DNA of 64,000 nucleotides from A07HB70 sp964512675. GTDB taxonomy: Archaea; Halobacteriota; Halobacteria; Halobacteriales; Haloferacaceae. Positions within the stretch are counted from its first letter, which is position 1; every line of letters starts with the position of its first letter. The notes below the pieces were generated by a model. The model saw only the letters and a program-made list of their open reading frames with translations, did not search any database and had not been told where the DNA came from. The position numbers and the translations under genes are program-made. Positions 54,801-62,964 of the stretch are shown here, in pieces. The DNA lies in the NCBI GenBank assembly GCA_964512675.1, contig CAZEJR010000008.1, forward strand, positions 34,014 to 98,013. Direction: 5' to 3'.

Positions 54801-56381
54801 GACATCTACTCGATCGAGGACCTGAAGCAGCTGATCCACGACCTGAAGGTGGCGAACCCGGAGGCCGACGTCAACGTCAAACTCGTCTCCGAGGCCGGCA
54901 TCGGCACGATCGCGGCGGGCGTCGCGAAGGCAAACGCCGACGTGGTCCACGTCTCCGGACACTCGGGCGGCACCGGCGCGTCGCCGAAGACGAGCATCAA
55001 AAACGCCGGCCTGCCGTGGGAGCTCGGCCTCGCGGAGACGAACCAGATGCTCCGTGCGACGGACCTGCGCGACCGTATAAAGGTGACCACCGACGGCGGG
55101 ATGAAGACCGGTCGCGACGTGGCCGTCGCGGCGCTCCTCGGCGCCGAGGAGTACGTCTTCGGCACCGCCTCGCTCGTCACCTCGGGCTGTGTGATGGCAC
55201 GGATCTGCCACACCAACAACTGTCCGACCGGCGTCGCCACCCAGAAGGAGGGGCTCCGCGACCGGTTCGCGGGCGAGCCGACCCACGTCATCAACTACAT
55301 GACGTTCATCGCACAGGAACTCCGCGAGATCATGGCCGACCTCGGCTTCCGCACCGTCGAGGAGATGATCGGTCGGCCCTCGGCGCTGAGCCAGCGCGAG
55401 ACCGACCACCCGAAGGCGCGGAGTCTGGACCTCTCCTCTGTCGTCGCCGAGCCCGCCGGCGACGACCGGACCAAGACCCGTGAACAGCGCCACCCTGACG
55501 TAGACGACCAGCTCGACCACGCCCTGCTGTCGGTCGCCGAGGACGCAATCGAGTCCGGCGAGCCCGTCACCGTCGAGCGCTCTATCTCGAACGTCGACCG
55601 GGCCGTCGGCGCGATGCTGTCGAACCGTATCTCGGACGAGCACGGCACCGCCGGGCTCCCCGACGACACCATCTCGTGTTCGTTCCGTGGCGTGGCCGGA
55701 CAGAGCTTCGGCGCCTTCCTCCAGGACGGCGTGACGATGCGGCTGACCGGCGCCGCGAACGACTACGTCGGCAAGGGGCTGTCGGGCGGCAAGCTGGTCG
55801 TCCGGACGCCCGAGAACGCCGCATACGAGGCCGGCGAGAACGTGCTCGTCGGCAACGTCGCGCTCTACGGCGCGACACAGGGCGAGATGTACGTCAACGG
55901 CGTCGCGGGCGAGCGGTTCGGCGTCCGCAACTCCGGCGTGAAGACCGTCGTCGAGGGCGTTGGCGACCACGGCTGTGAGTACATGACCGGCGGTGCCGTC
56001 GCCGTCCTCGGCGAGTTCGGGCGGAACTTCGCCGCCGGCATGAGCGGCGGCGTGGCGTACGTCTACGACCCCGACGACGAGCTCCGGCAGAAGGCCAACA
56101 CGGGAATGATCACGCTCGACGACCGGCTAGAGGAGTCCGACCGCCGGATGCTCCGCCGTCTCGTGGAGAACCACCGCGAGTACACCGGCAGCAGCCGGGC
56201 GGCGGCGCTCCTCGACGACTGGGAGTCCGCGCGCTCGGCGTTCACGAAGGTGATGCCGGACGCCTACGCGGACGTCATCGCGGAGCGCACGCGCGACGAC
56301 GTGCGCGACGACCTGCCGCCCGCGGCGGCGGCGACGACGCCGGGGGACGACGCGAGCGCCGCGGCAGTCAGCGACGACTAA
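51855..56381 (+). CDS. gltB: glutamate synthase large subunit
   Basis: It converts glutamine and 2-oxoglutarate into two glutamates. At 1508 aa it has the full-length large subunit. Cys23 in SNCGVGAVVDL would be the N-terminal nucleophile once the short propeptide is removed. The central and FMN domains follow (SMSLGSLSPEAHENNAVAMNRLG, then SGTGASPK-type substrate contacts in SGHSGGTGASPKTS). The 3Fe-4S Cys set is CVMARICHTNNCPTGVAT. The C-terminal beta-helix is GXXGG-rich. No gltD small subunit is nearby, so ferredoxin could be the donor. Confidence 0.94.
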   Translation: MHDPERGSDSDLLADPTDERSNCGVGAVVDLDGGADHDTVRRGLELLENLEHRGTTGAEEDTGDGAGVVIQRPDEFLSAVVPVDLPDQYAVGSVFLPRDEATSSRVCEAFEAALADHDLAVCHWRDVPTDPTGLGATARESEPDVVQPFVVAEERMDDEAFDRALYVARRAAEKRVEALDDPEAERFYVCSLDRTRIVYKGLLTAEQLPSYYPDLTDERVASTFALVHARFSTNTLGAWHLAHPYRNIIHNGEINTIQGNVNWLRARETNLAHDEFDVDAVTPVIPDPGQSDTASVDNALELLLHGGRSLPHAMRMLIPEAFRGDDLMDEDRQDWYDYHASLVEPWDGPALVCGTDGERVVAVLDRNGLRPCRYDVTEENTLIMASEVGALDVDPAEVETRGRLRPGQLFVADPTEGRVVPDEEVFDELTDPKYGEWVEEYQCHVDELPVDGTPGSVKSLRAQQAAFGYTHDQVDHLLEPMMEDGKDPVGSMGDDTPLSVLSDLNRPLFTYFKQLFAQVSNPPIDYIREELVTSLESRLGPQPNLLDETPEHARQLVLDSPVLTDERTAAIRGMDGAESGLRSAVVDTTYPRDGETTLREAVERVREDARREIDDGADAVVLSDRNAGSDRIAVPSLLATGAVHHSLVRSGLRNHAGIVVESGDPREVHHLATLVGYGADGVNPYLAYETIRDLVAGPDGADEDAALAHYRTALEDGLLKTMAKMGISTVESYQGAQIFEAVGLDSDFVAEYFEGTEIRTEGIGIEELEEDLLTRHAVGFGADPDLKRQGEYEHRTGGIHHQWNPETVGRLQEAVRSGSYDTYREFAELINDQTEELQTLRGLLEFDSDRDPVPLDEVEPVESIVQRFSTAAMSLGSLSPEAHENNAVAMNRLGAKSNTGEGGEPIERFGTEKRSKVKQVASGRFGVTSDYLADAEEIQIKMAQGSKPGEGGHLPGKKVNEMIAHVRYSTPGVGLISPPPLHDIYSIEDLKQLIHDLKVANPEADVNVKLVSEAGIGTIAAGVAKANADVVHVSGHSGGTGASPKTSIKNAGLPWELGLAETNQMLRATDLRDRIKVTTDGGMKTGRDVAVAALLGAEEYVFGTASLVTSGCVMARICHTNNCPTGVATQKEGLRDRFAGEPTHVINYMTFIAQELREIMADLGFRTVEEMIGRPSALSQRETDHPKARSLDLSSVVAEPAGDDRTKTREQRHPDVDDQLDHALLSVAEDAIESGEPVTVERSISNVDRAVGAMLSNRISDEHGTAGLPDDTISCSFRGVAGQSFGAFLQDGVTMRLTGAANDYVGKGLSGGKLVVRTPENAAYEAGENVLVGNVALYGATQGEMYVNGVAGERFGVRNSGVKTVVEGVGDHGCEYMTGGAVAVLGEFGRNFAAGMSGGVAYVYDPDDELRQKANTGMITLDDRLEESDRRMLRRLVENHREYTGSSRAAALLDDWESARSAFTKVMPDAYADVIAERTRDDVRDDLPPAAAATTPGDDASAAAVSDD

Positions 56382-57073
56382 ACCGACCCCTCTCCGTCGT
56401 CGTGGTCCATCCCGGGGACCTCCGCCTCCAGCCACTCCCGGAACCACCGAACCCGCTTCAGCCGCCGGTGGGCGACGCTCTCGGCAGCGGCGGACTCGAC
56501 GCGCGCTGCGGCGTTCTCGCCGCGTTCGAGGACGCGCCCGACCATCGTCGCGGCGTCCATGTGTGTCCGTGACTCGTAGCCCATCCGCAGCAGCGTCAGG
56601 AGGGTCCCGTTCGCGCCGATCTTGTCGAGCAGGTCGGCCTCGATGAGACACTGTGTCTCCAGTGACACGTCCGAGAGCGGTCCCTGGTAGGAGTGCTCGC
56701 GGACGCTCCGGCAGACCTCCTCGACGAACGACGACGGCAGGTCGGCGTGGGCGGTGAGGTACTCGCGGGCGACGCGGGCCCCCTCCTCGGCGTGGCTGTC
56801 CTGGTCTGCCTCCAGCTTCGAGACGTCGTGGAACAGCGCCGCGACACGAACCACGTCGACGTTCGCGCCCTCGCGCTCGGCGATGTCGACCGCCAGGTCG
56901 ACCACGTTCCGGGTGTGGTTGAACCGGTACTCGGCGCTGTGCCACGGATACCACCGCATCCGGCCGCCGTCGTCCTCGCTCTCGACGCTGGCGGCGAGGT
57001 AGTCTCGCACGAACGTCTCCATCTCGGCGAACTCGGCGTCGGAGACGGGCGCACCCTCTATCTCGACACCCAC
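56378..57073 (-). CDS. HD-domain phosphohydrolase, 231 aa
   Basis: The metal-binding set of HD proteins is present: His in FNHTRNVVDLAVDIA, the HD pair in AALFHDVSKLEAD, and a later Asp in IEADLLDKIG. It probably hydrolyses a nucleotide or other phosphoester, but the substrate is unknown. Its stop overlaps the gltB stop by 4 nt, convergent. Confidence 0.83.
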   Translation of the reverse strand: MGVEIEGAPVSDAEFAEMETFVRDYLAASVESEDDGGRMRWYPWHSAEYRFNHTRNVVDLAVDIAEREGANVDVVRVAALFHDVSKLEADQDSHAEEGARVAREYLTAHADLPSSFVEEVCRSVREHSYQGPLSDVSLETQCLIEADLLDKIGANGTLLTLLRMGYESRTHMDAATMVGRVLERGENAAARVESAAAESVAHRRLKRVRWFREWLEAEVPGMDHDDGEGSV

Positions 57074-57213
57074 GGTCGATCACCCCGTTCGGACGTGTAG
57101 GCGTTCATTGAGACGGACGAGGACCGACGTCGGCTTAGACGTTACGACGACGGCTCAGGCCGCGAACGCCGGCGAGAGACAGGCGTAAGCCGGGGGCGAC
57201 CGTGCGGTCGGAC

Positions 57214-57948
57214 GTGCCGACCGAACGTATCTACCTCGACGACACCGGCTGTCGGCGGTTCGAGGCGCGTGTCGACCGGACGCTCGCCGACCCGCCACGG
57301 GTGGTCCTCGACCGCACCTGCTTCTACCCGACCGGCGGCGGACAGCCACACGACACCGGCGAACTCCGCGTCGACGGACGGGCCTGGCGCGTCGTCGGCG
57401 TCTCGGGCCGGGAGACGGTCGAACACGAGGTTGCGGAGGACGGACCGGACCCGCCGGCGGCGGGGACCACCGTCGAGGGCGTCGTCGACGAAGACCGACG
57501 CCGGGGCCACGAGCGTCACCACACGGCTCAGCACCTGCTCTCGGCGGTCCTCGTCGCGGAGTTCGACGCGGGGACGACCGGCAACCAGGTGTACGCCGAC
57601 CGCGCCCGGATCGACTGTGCACACCCGCGGTTCGACGACGCCGACCTCACCCGGATCGAAGGGCGGCTGGACGCCCTCGTCGACGACGACCTGCCGGTGC
57701 GGTGGTACGAGCGCGACCGTGCGGCGGCAGAACGTGATCTCGACCCGGAGCGGACGCGGATCGACCTCCTGCCGGACTCGGTGACGGACGTCCGGATCGT
57801 CGAGATCGGCGACCCGGACGACCCGTTCGACCGGACCGCGTGTGCCGGCACGCACGTCGCGTCGACGGGCGCACTCGGAGCGGTGACGGTGACGGGGCGG
57901 GAGACGAAGGGACCGGAGCGAGAGCGCGTGCGGTTCCGGGTCGGCTAG
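57214..57948 (+). CDS. alanyl-tRNA editing protein AlaX-type, 244 aa
   Basis: A stand-alone editing domain that removes mischarged Ser or Gly from tRNA-Ala. The N-terminal part contains CFYPTGGGQPHDTGEL, typical of AlaX and AlaRS editing domains. The zinc motif is HHTAQHLL (HxxxH) and CAGTH later. The GTG at 57214 fits homologues with a few residues before the RIYL segment. A GTG at 57202 is in frame but adds four residues. Confidence 0.9.
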   Translation: MPTERIYLDDTGCRRFEARVDRTLADPPRVVLDRTCFYPTGGGQPHDTGELRVDGRAWRVVGVSGRETVEHEVAEDGPDPPAAGTTVEGVVDEDRRRGHERHHTAQHLLSAVLVAEFDAGTTGNQVYADRARIDCAHPRFDDADLTRIEGRLDALVDDDLPVRWYERDRAAAERDLDPERTRIDLLPDSVTDVRIVEIGDPDDPFDRTACAGTHVASTGALGAVTVTGRETKGPERERVRFRVG

Positions 57949-59189
57949 TCGAAGGCCGCCGCGGCGGCGACGACGGCCACTCCGGCGGCGGCGATACCGG
58001 CGGTAGAGAGAAAGCCGGTCGAGAGCGTCGTCGCGTCGGCGACGACCCCGAGCACGTACGGTCCGGCGGCACCGCCAAGCGCCGCGGCGGTCTGTGTGAC
58101 GGCGAACACGTCACCGGAGGAGTCCTCCGTCGAGAGGTCGGCGGCGAGAGCGTTCGTCGCGGGGTAGACGGAGTACATCACGACACCCAGGACGACGAAG
58201 CCGACGGCGAGACCGAGCCGACCGAGCGGGAGCACCACGAGGGCGACGACAGCGACGGCAGTGAGGGCGAAACAGCCACCGGCGAACAGCCGGCGGTCGA
58301 CCCGGTCGACACCCGCGCCCGCTGCCGTCGAGGCGACACCCGCCGCCACCATCGTCAGCGCGAACAGCTGGTTACCGAAGGCGGCTGCGTCTGTCCCCTG
58401 GACGGCGTCCGCCGCGAACAGCGTCGTGAACGACTGGACGGCGCGCACCTCGGCGCCGACGACGGCAAACAGCGCGACGAGCACGAGCATCGCCGGCGAG
58501 CGCAGGAAGGTGAGCGCGCGGCCCCCGGCTGCCCGGACCGTCCCGCCCCCGAGGCCGGCGCGCAACGCCTCGCCGAGCGCGGCGTCGGAGCCCGTGCCGG
58601 AAACCGCGTGCGGGTAGGCGACCGCGAGGACGACGGCGAACGCGAGGCCGGCACCGGCGCCGCCGAGCAGCGCCGGGCGCCAGCCGAGCGCCAGCGCGAG
58701 GCCGCCGACAGCCACCGGCGCCGCGACGGTGCCGAACGTGCCGAGCATCCCGTGGATGCCCATAGACCGGCCGTGAGTCGACTCGCTCTCGGCGTCGCTG
58801 ATGACCGACATCCCGGTCGGGTGGTAGGTGCTCCCGCCGACGCCGGCGACGACCATCCCCGCGAGCATCGTCTCGTACGTCGGCGCGAACGCGACCAGCG
58901 CGATGCCGACGGAGAGCAGCGCCTGCCCGCCGACGAGCAGCCGCCGGGCGCTGTAGTGGTTCGCGACGCGCCCGACCGGAAGCTGTGCCACGGAGTACGT
59001 GACGAAGAAGACGACGACGAGGAGCCCCGTGTCGGCGTAACTGATACCCAGGTCGGGGACCAGAAAGGGAAACAGCGGCGGGACGACGACGCTGAAGAAC
59101 TCGTTGAACCCGTGGGTGAGGCTCAGCAGCCAGACGAGTCCAGGATGGTCGACGTCCACCAGCGCGCGGGCGCGTCGAGCGGCGGACAT
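57945..59189 (-). CDS. MFS transporter, 414 aa
   Basis: A twelve-helix major facilitator. GFNEFFSVVVPPLFPFLVPDLGISY at helix 1-2 and the GRVANHYSARRLLVGG-like loop 2-3 are visible. The loop motif RRLFAGGCFAL appears in the second half. Substrate unknown, and metabolite efflux is one guess. The C-terminal end overlaps the convergent AlaX gene. Confidence 0.86.
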   Translation of the reverse strand: MSAARRARALVDVDHPGLVWLLSLTHGFNEFFSVVVPPLFPFLVPDLGISYADTGLLVVVFFVTYSVAQLPVGRVANHYSARRLLVGGQALLSVGIALVAFAPTYETMLAGMVVAGVGGSTYHPTGMSVISDAESESTHGRSMGIHGMLGTFGTVAAPVAVGGLALALGWRPALLGGAGAGLAFAVVLAVAYPHAVSGTGSDAALGEALRAGLGGGTVRAAGGRALTFLRSPAMLVLVALFAVVGAEVRAVQSFTTLFAADAVQGTDAAAFGNQLFALTMVAAGVASTAAGAGVDRVDRRLFAGGCFALTAVAVVALVVLPLGRLGLAVGFVVLGVVMYSVYPATNALAADLSTEDSSGDVFAVTQTAAALGGAAGPYVLGVVADATTLSTGFLSTAGIAAAGVAVVAAAAAFD

Positions 59190-59288
59190 TCGCTCGGAAC
59201 CGGGGCAGAGACGGACTAATACCTGTCGTCACGGGTCGATCGGACCGTCACAAGGGTCAAATACCCCGACAGAGACTGGTAGACAGGA

Positions 59289-60008
59289 ATGTCGCTCCGA
59301 GAGCTCATCGAGGGCGTCGAGGCCCACGAGAAGACGCTCACCGTCTTCGACGCGGCGCCCGGCGCCGTCGGAGCCCTCCGCGAGCACTTCCAGGACCGGA
59401 ATCTCGTCGTAGAGGGAGACTCGACAGAGGCGGGACCGTCGGGGTACGCGGTGCTCGGGAGCGACGAGGCGTTCGTCACCGCAGTGTCCGTAGACGAGCT
59501 GCTCGACCCGAGCGCCGGCGACGACGCCTACCAGCCGATCCTCGATCACCTCGACGAGACGATGTTCACCTCCTACAGCCGCGATCGGATGCTCGCGGCG
59601 TCGCGCGAGATCGAGGACCGGGCGTGGCGCGTCGAGGAGGGGAGCCTCCACGCCGGGTTTCAGTACTTTTCGAACGTCGAGCCACAGCGCGAGGCGTACG
59701 AACGGCTCGGCGGCGAGAGCGACCTCGACGTCCACGTCTACGTCGTCCCCGGCGGTGGCATCGACCCGCTCTCGGACGTGACACTCCACGTCGAGGACGT
59801 CGACGAGATCCGACGGTCGTGGTTCGTCGCCTACGACGGCGGCGGCCTCCAAGAGTACATGTGTGCGCTCGTCGCCGAGGAGCGCGAGGGCCACGACGGG
59901 TTCTACGGCTTCTGGACGTACGACCCCTCGACCGTCGAGTACGTGCTCGACCACCTCGAGACGACGTACGTGGCAGACGGGAGCGAGCCGACCCGGACCG
60001 GCGTCTGA
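59289..60008 (+). CDS. DICT-domain sensory protein, 239 aa
   Basis: The start SLRELIEGVEAHEKTLTVFDA and the following pattern are typical of DICT sensory proteins, which often carry a ligand-sensing role in haloarchaea and cyanobacteria. No separate output domain is seen, so it may work with a partner. CAAATACC about 25-32 nt upstream of the ATG is a possible TATA. Function otherwise unknown. Confidence 0.75.
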   Translation: MSLRELIEGVEAHEKTLTVFDAAPGAVGALREHFQDRNLVVEGDSTEAGPSGYAVLGSDEAFVTAVSVDELLDPSAGDDAYQPILDHLDETMFTSYSRDRMLAASREIEDRAWRVEEGSLHAGFQYFSNVEPQREAYERLGGESDLDVHVYVVPGGGIDPLSDVTLHVEDVDEIRRSWFVAYDGGGLQEYMCALVAEEREGHDGFYGFWTYDPSTVEYVLDHLETTYVADGSEPTRTGV

Positions 60009-60378
60009 GGGACGTCGGCGGTGGCTGCCACGAGGGCGCTCGAGACGGGGCCGATCGGCTCCGCTCACGCCCCTGACGTGGTTCAGGGAGGATCGGAGAG
60101 CCGCTCCGCGTCCGTCGTCCGCCTCGCGCAGACCGTGTCGGGCTGGAGACGACACGACCGAGGATGGGGGCTCCCCGTCGTCGGGCAGCGAGGCCGACGG
60201 CGTGCCGCTTCGCCGGGGGACGCGGCGACCCGGCAGGGGCCGAGCGGTGGTCGTGGTGAGACGACGGGCCAGACGGGTCTCCGCCGGCTGCCCCGTGGCC
60301 CGCTGGACAGCGCCCCGGCTGTCGCACGACCTCCGTCACGCAGGGTCGTCGTGGCCGTGACTCGACCGCAGACGACGA
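60009..60378. other. non-coding stretch, 370 bp
   Basis: I see no gene. All frames are short or Arg-rich in the manner of shadows. I looked for signature loops of SRP RNA and RNase P RNA and did not find them. A structured RNA of unknown kind cannot be excluded. Confidence 0.5.
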
Positions 60379-60482
60379 CAGTCCCGGGCGGATTCGAACC
60401 GCCGTCGAGGGCTGACTTCCGCACCCGGCGGGGCCGGAGCGCGTCCAAAGGCCCTCATGATTGGCCACTACACCACGGGACT
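60379..60482 (-). tRNA. tRNA-Gln (anticodon TTG) with a 31-nt intron
   Basis: On the minus strand the acceptor stem AGTCCCG pairs with CGGGACT, and the T-arm is GGCGG TTCGAAT CCGCC. The anticodon stem AGGGC/GCCCT encloses CTTTGG, an inserted stretch at 60414-60444, then A. Removing 31 nt after position 37 gives loop CTTTGGA with anticodon TTG and a 73-nt mature tRNA. An intron at this place in haloarchaeal tRNA-Gln is known. Confidence 0.9.
60414..60444 (-). other. archaeal tRNA intron in tRNA-Gln
   Basis: The 31 nt between anticodon loop positions 37 and 38 are GC-rich and self-complementary in part (CTCCGGCCCCGCCGGG). The exon-intron junctions can form the bulge-helix-bulge recognised by the tRNA splicing endonuclease. 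Confidence 0.8.
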
Positions 60483-60543
60483 CCGTGTTCGACATCTCGC
60501 TCGTCGGCGTCTTATGACTGTCCTTCGCCGGTCCGGCCGGTGG

Positions 60544-60702
60544 CTACTGTTCGGTCGAGCGTCGCCGGCCCACACAGAACCCACCACACTCCGGGCAGAC
60601 GTGACGGCGGCGGTCGAATCCGGCCCCGCAGCCACGACAGACGTACTCCGTGGCGTCGGTGTCGGCGCGTACCCACCCCAGTAGGTCGTCGACTCGTCCC
60701 AT
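60544..60702 (-). CDS. zinc-ribbon microprotein, 52 aa
   Basis: An ATG at 60702 opens 52 codons to TAG at 60544. The product has two CxxC knuckles, CRGCGAGF and CPECGGFC, and a basic end. G/C third positions are frequent. It would bind zinc, and perhaps nucleic acid or protein. It is short, and lies between tRNA-Gln and the iron regulator gene on the same strand. Confidence 0.78.
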   Translation of the reverse strand: MGRVDDLLGWVRADTDATEYVCRGCGAGFDRRRHVCPECGGFCVGRRRSTEQ

Positions 60703-60761
60703 CCCCGGGCGGTACTATTCGTCGCCGACACTTAGTGGTACGCGTCGACCGCCCCGGACGG

Positions 60762-61196
60762 TCAGTCCGCCGGCTGCTCGGGACAGGCGTCGAGCAGTTC
60801 GCAGGCGTCGGCCTCGGCGTCGAAGCAGTCCGGACAGTTGGGACTGCGGTCGATGATGGTGTCGAGGCGCTCGGCGACGGTGTCGTCGATGACCGCCTCC
60901 AGCGCTCGGGCCTCGTCGCGGAACTCCTCGACCTCGAGGACGTTCGCGAGGAACCGCTGGATGATACAGTAGGTGCCGAGTGCGTCACGGGCGCGCTCGA
61001 CGCCGTCGTCGGTCAGTCGGACGCCCTTGTACTTCTCGTGGTCGGCCAGCCCGCGCGACTCTAGCTTGCCGATCATCTCGTTTGCGCTCGCGGGGCTGAC
61101 GTCGAGTGAGTCCGCCACCGCGCCAGTCGAGGCCGGCCCGTCGACGGACCGCTGGACGAGGTAGATGCTCTTGAGGTACTGGTCTGCCGTGTTCAT
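60762..61196 (-). CDS. DtxR/SirR-type metal-dependent transcriptional regulator, 144 aa
   Basis: The winged-helix N-terminus (NTADQYLKSIYLVQRSVDGPASTGAVADSL then VSPASANEMIGKLESRGL) and the dimerisation helix with metal ligands (IIQRFLANVLEVEEFRDEA) identify the DtxR group. The C-terminal tail contains four cysteines (CPDCFDAEADACELLDAC) that may sense metal or redox state. Its start overlaps the ferritin-like gene by 4 nt, so it is probably iron responsive. Confidence 0.9.
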   Translation of the reverse strand: MNTADQYLKSIYLVQRSVDGPASTGAVADSLDVSPASANEMIGKLESRGLADHEKYKGVRLTDDGVERARDALGTYCIIQRFLANVLEVEEFRDEARALEAVIDDTVAERLDTIIDRSPNCPDCFDAEADACELLDACPEQPAD

Positions 61197-61681
61197 CGCC
61201 GTTCCATGAGTTCTGTCACGTCCTCGACGCCGTCCGCCTCGTCCTCGCGGATGGTCCGCAGAACGGAGAGCAGGCGCTCGCGGTCGACCGCGAAGCGGGC
61301 GTCGGTCCCTTCGATCGCCTCGATCATGTCGTCGTAGAACTTGTACGCCGTCTCCTCGTTACAGAGCTGGTCGTACAGCACGCCGTCGAAGTCCTCCGGT
61401 CGTGTCCGACCGTAGTGCTGCTCGACCAGGCGTTCGATCTCCTCGTACCCGACCGGCTCTGCCTCGAGGTCGTCCATCAGCCCCTCCAGCCGCGCGCGGT
61501 GGGCCGCACACTCCTCCGCGGACGCGTCGAGGAGCGCGGCCACCTCGCCGTCGCGCTCGCCGGCGTCGAGGCTACGCTGGTGGCGGGTCGACCGCGCCTC
61601 GACGACCTCCTCCAGCACCATGCCGATCTGGAGGAGGCGCGCGAGCTGGTGGTCGGAGGTGACGGTACTCCCGAGACTCAT
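61193..61681 (-). CDS. ferritin-like/rubrerythrin-type protein, 162 aa
   Basis: A four-helix protein with Glu and His spaced for a di-metal site (VLEEVVEARSTRHQRSLDAGE and EECAAHRARLEGLMDDLE, then NEETAYKFYDDMIEAIE). Rubrerythrin- or ferritin-like iron oxidation is plausible, but no rubredoxin domain is present. GTTAAGTAG about 27 nt upstream of the ATG suggests its own promoter. The end overlaps the DtxR-type regulator. Confidence 0.75.
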   Translation of the reverse strand: MSLGSTVTSDHQLARLLQIGMVLEEVVEARSTRHQRSLDAGERDGEVAALLDASAEECAAHRARLEGLMDDLEAEPVGYEEIERLVEQHYGRTRPEDFDGVLYDQLCNEETAYKFYDDMIEAIEGTDARFAVDRERLLSVLRTIREDEADGVEDVTELMERR

Positions 61682-61752
61682 GTCCTTCGGTGGGGCGAGC
61701 AGCTACTTAACGACCGCGCTCGAACGGACGCGGAGTAGAGCGAAGCGCCGGC

Positions 61753-62964
61753 TTACTGCAGCCGCGCGGTGATCCGCTCTCGGAGGTCGTCCCGGAACTC
61801 GTCGACCTCGATCTCCTCGAGGACGGGGACGAAGAAGCCCTCGACGAGCATGTTCCGCGCCAGTCGGGGGTGGATCCCCCGTGAGGTCATGTAGAACAGG
61901 TCCTCGCGGTCGACCTGTCCGACCGTCGCCGAGTGGCTCGCCTCGGTGTCGTGGTTGTGGATGATGAGCTTCGGCGAGGCGTCGGCCTCGCTGTCGTCGC
62001 TCAACATCAGGGTGTTCTCGCGCTGGTAGGAGTTGGTGTCCCACGCGTCGCGCCCGACGTCCTGGACGCCCTCGTACACCGACCGAGCGGTGTCGTCGAG
62101 GACACCACGGGTGACGAGGTCGGCGGTGGTGTGCTCGCCGTGGTGCCAGACCCGCGCGTTGACGTCGAGGTGCTGGTCCTCGTGGCCGAAGAAGGCCCCG
62201 ACGATCTTGCTCTCGGAGCCGTCGCCGGTCAGTTCGGTCTCGACGTCACTCCGGGTGAGCCGGGAGCCGAGGTTGCCCTCGATCCAGTTCACGGTCGCGT
62301 GGCGCGCGGCGTCGGCGCGCTTCAGCGTGTAGTGGTAGCTCCCCTCGTCGAGTGTCTGGAGCGAGCCGTACTGGGCGTAGCTGTTCTCGCCCGCGGCGAT
62401 CTCGACGACGTTCGAGACGTAGCGCGGGTCGTCTGCGGGGTCGCTCGACGTCTGCTCGAGGATCGTCACGGAGGCCGACTCCTCGGTGACGACGAGCGTG
62501 TGGCCGAACAGCGACTGCGAGGCCGCCTCCGTCCGGATCGTCACGTCCTCTGCCGCGACTCCCTCGGGGACGTAGACGAGCGTCCCGGTCGTAAACAGCG
62601 CCGCCGAGAGCGCGGTCAGGTAGTTCGTCTCCGGTTCGGTCACACTGTCGAGGTGTTCCCGGACGAGCGCGGCGTACTCGTCGTCGGCGAGCGCCTCGGC
62701 GAACGACAGCACCGCGACGCCGTCGGGACCGACGCGCTCGGTCTCGTCGCGCTGGTCGTTCGGGTCGACGAGCGACTCGAAGTCGAGTTCGTCGAGGTTC
62801 GTCCACCGCCGGCCGGGAGTCTGGATGACGTCCGGCAGGTCGAGCTCGGGGAGCGCCGCGAGCGCGTCCAGCCGCCGCTGGCGGAGCCACGACGGTTCGT
62901 CGCGCTCGTCTGCGATCCGCTCGACCGTCTCCTCGGTCAGGCCCGCGGGGATCTGCGCCGACAT
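61753..62964 (-). CDS. sufD: Fe-S cluster assembly protein SufD
   Basis: A SufBD-family beta-helix protein of 403 aa. The later parts VLDDTARSVYEGVQDVGRDA and MTSRGIHPRLARNMLVEGFFVP are family signatures. It forms the SufBCD scaffold with SufB and SufC. The start overlaps the sufB stop by 1 nt (TAATG). Confidence 0.92.
   Translation of the reverse strand: MSAQIPAGLTEETVERIADERDEPSWLRQRRLDALAALPELDLPDVIQTPGRRWTNLDELDFESLVDPNDQRDETERVGPDGVAVLSFAEALADDEYAALVREHLDSVTEPETNYLTALSAALFTTGTLVYVPEGVAAEDVTIRTEAASQSLFGHTLVVTEESASVTILEQTSSDPADDPRYVSNVVEIAAGENSYAQYGSLQTLDEGSYHYTLKRADAARHATVNWIEGNLGSRLTRSDVETELTGDGSESKIVGAFFGHEDQHLDVNARVWHHGEHTTADLVTRGVLDDTARSVYEGVQDVGRDAWDTNSYQRENTLMLSDDSEADASPKLIIHNHDTEASHSATVGQVDREDLFYMTSRGIHPRLARNMLVEGFFVPVLEEIEVDEFRDDLRERITARLQ

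Noticed and set aside
50226..55970. Very long open frame (1914 codons) on the minus strand over proS and gltB
   Set aside because: It is the antisense of two well-conserved genes. In very GC-rich DNA with G/C third positions the opposite strand often lacks stops. Its product is Arg/Val/Asp-rich with no recognisable domain.
60009..60378. SRP RNA or RNase P RNA in the 370-bp gap
   Set aside because: I did not find the conserved SRP helix 8 loop motif or the RNase P RNA core motifs by eye, so no call is made.
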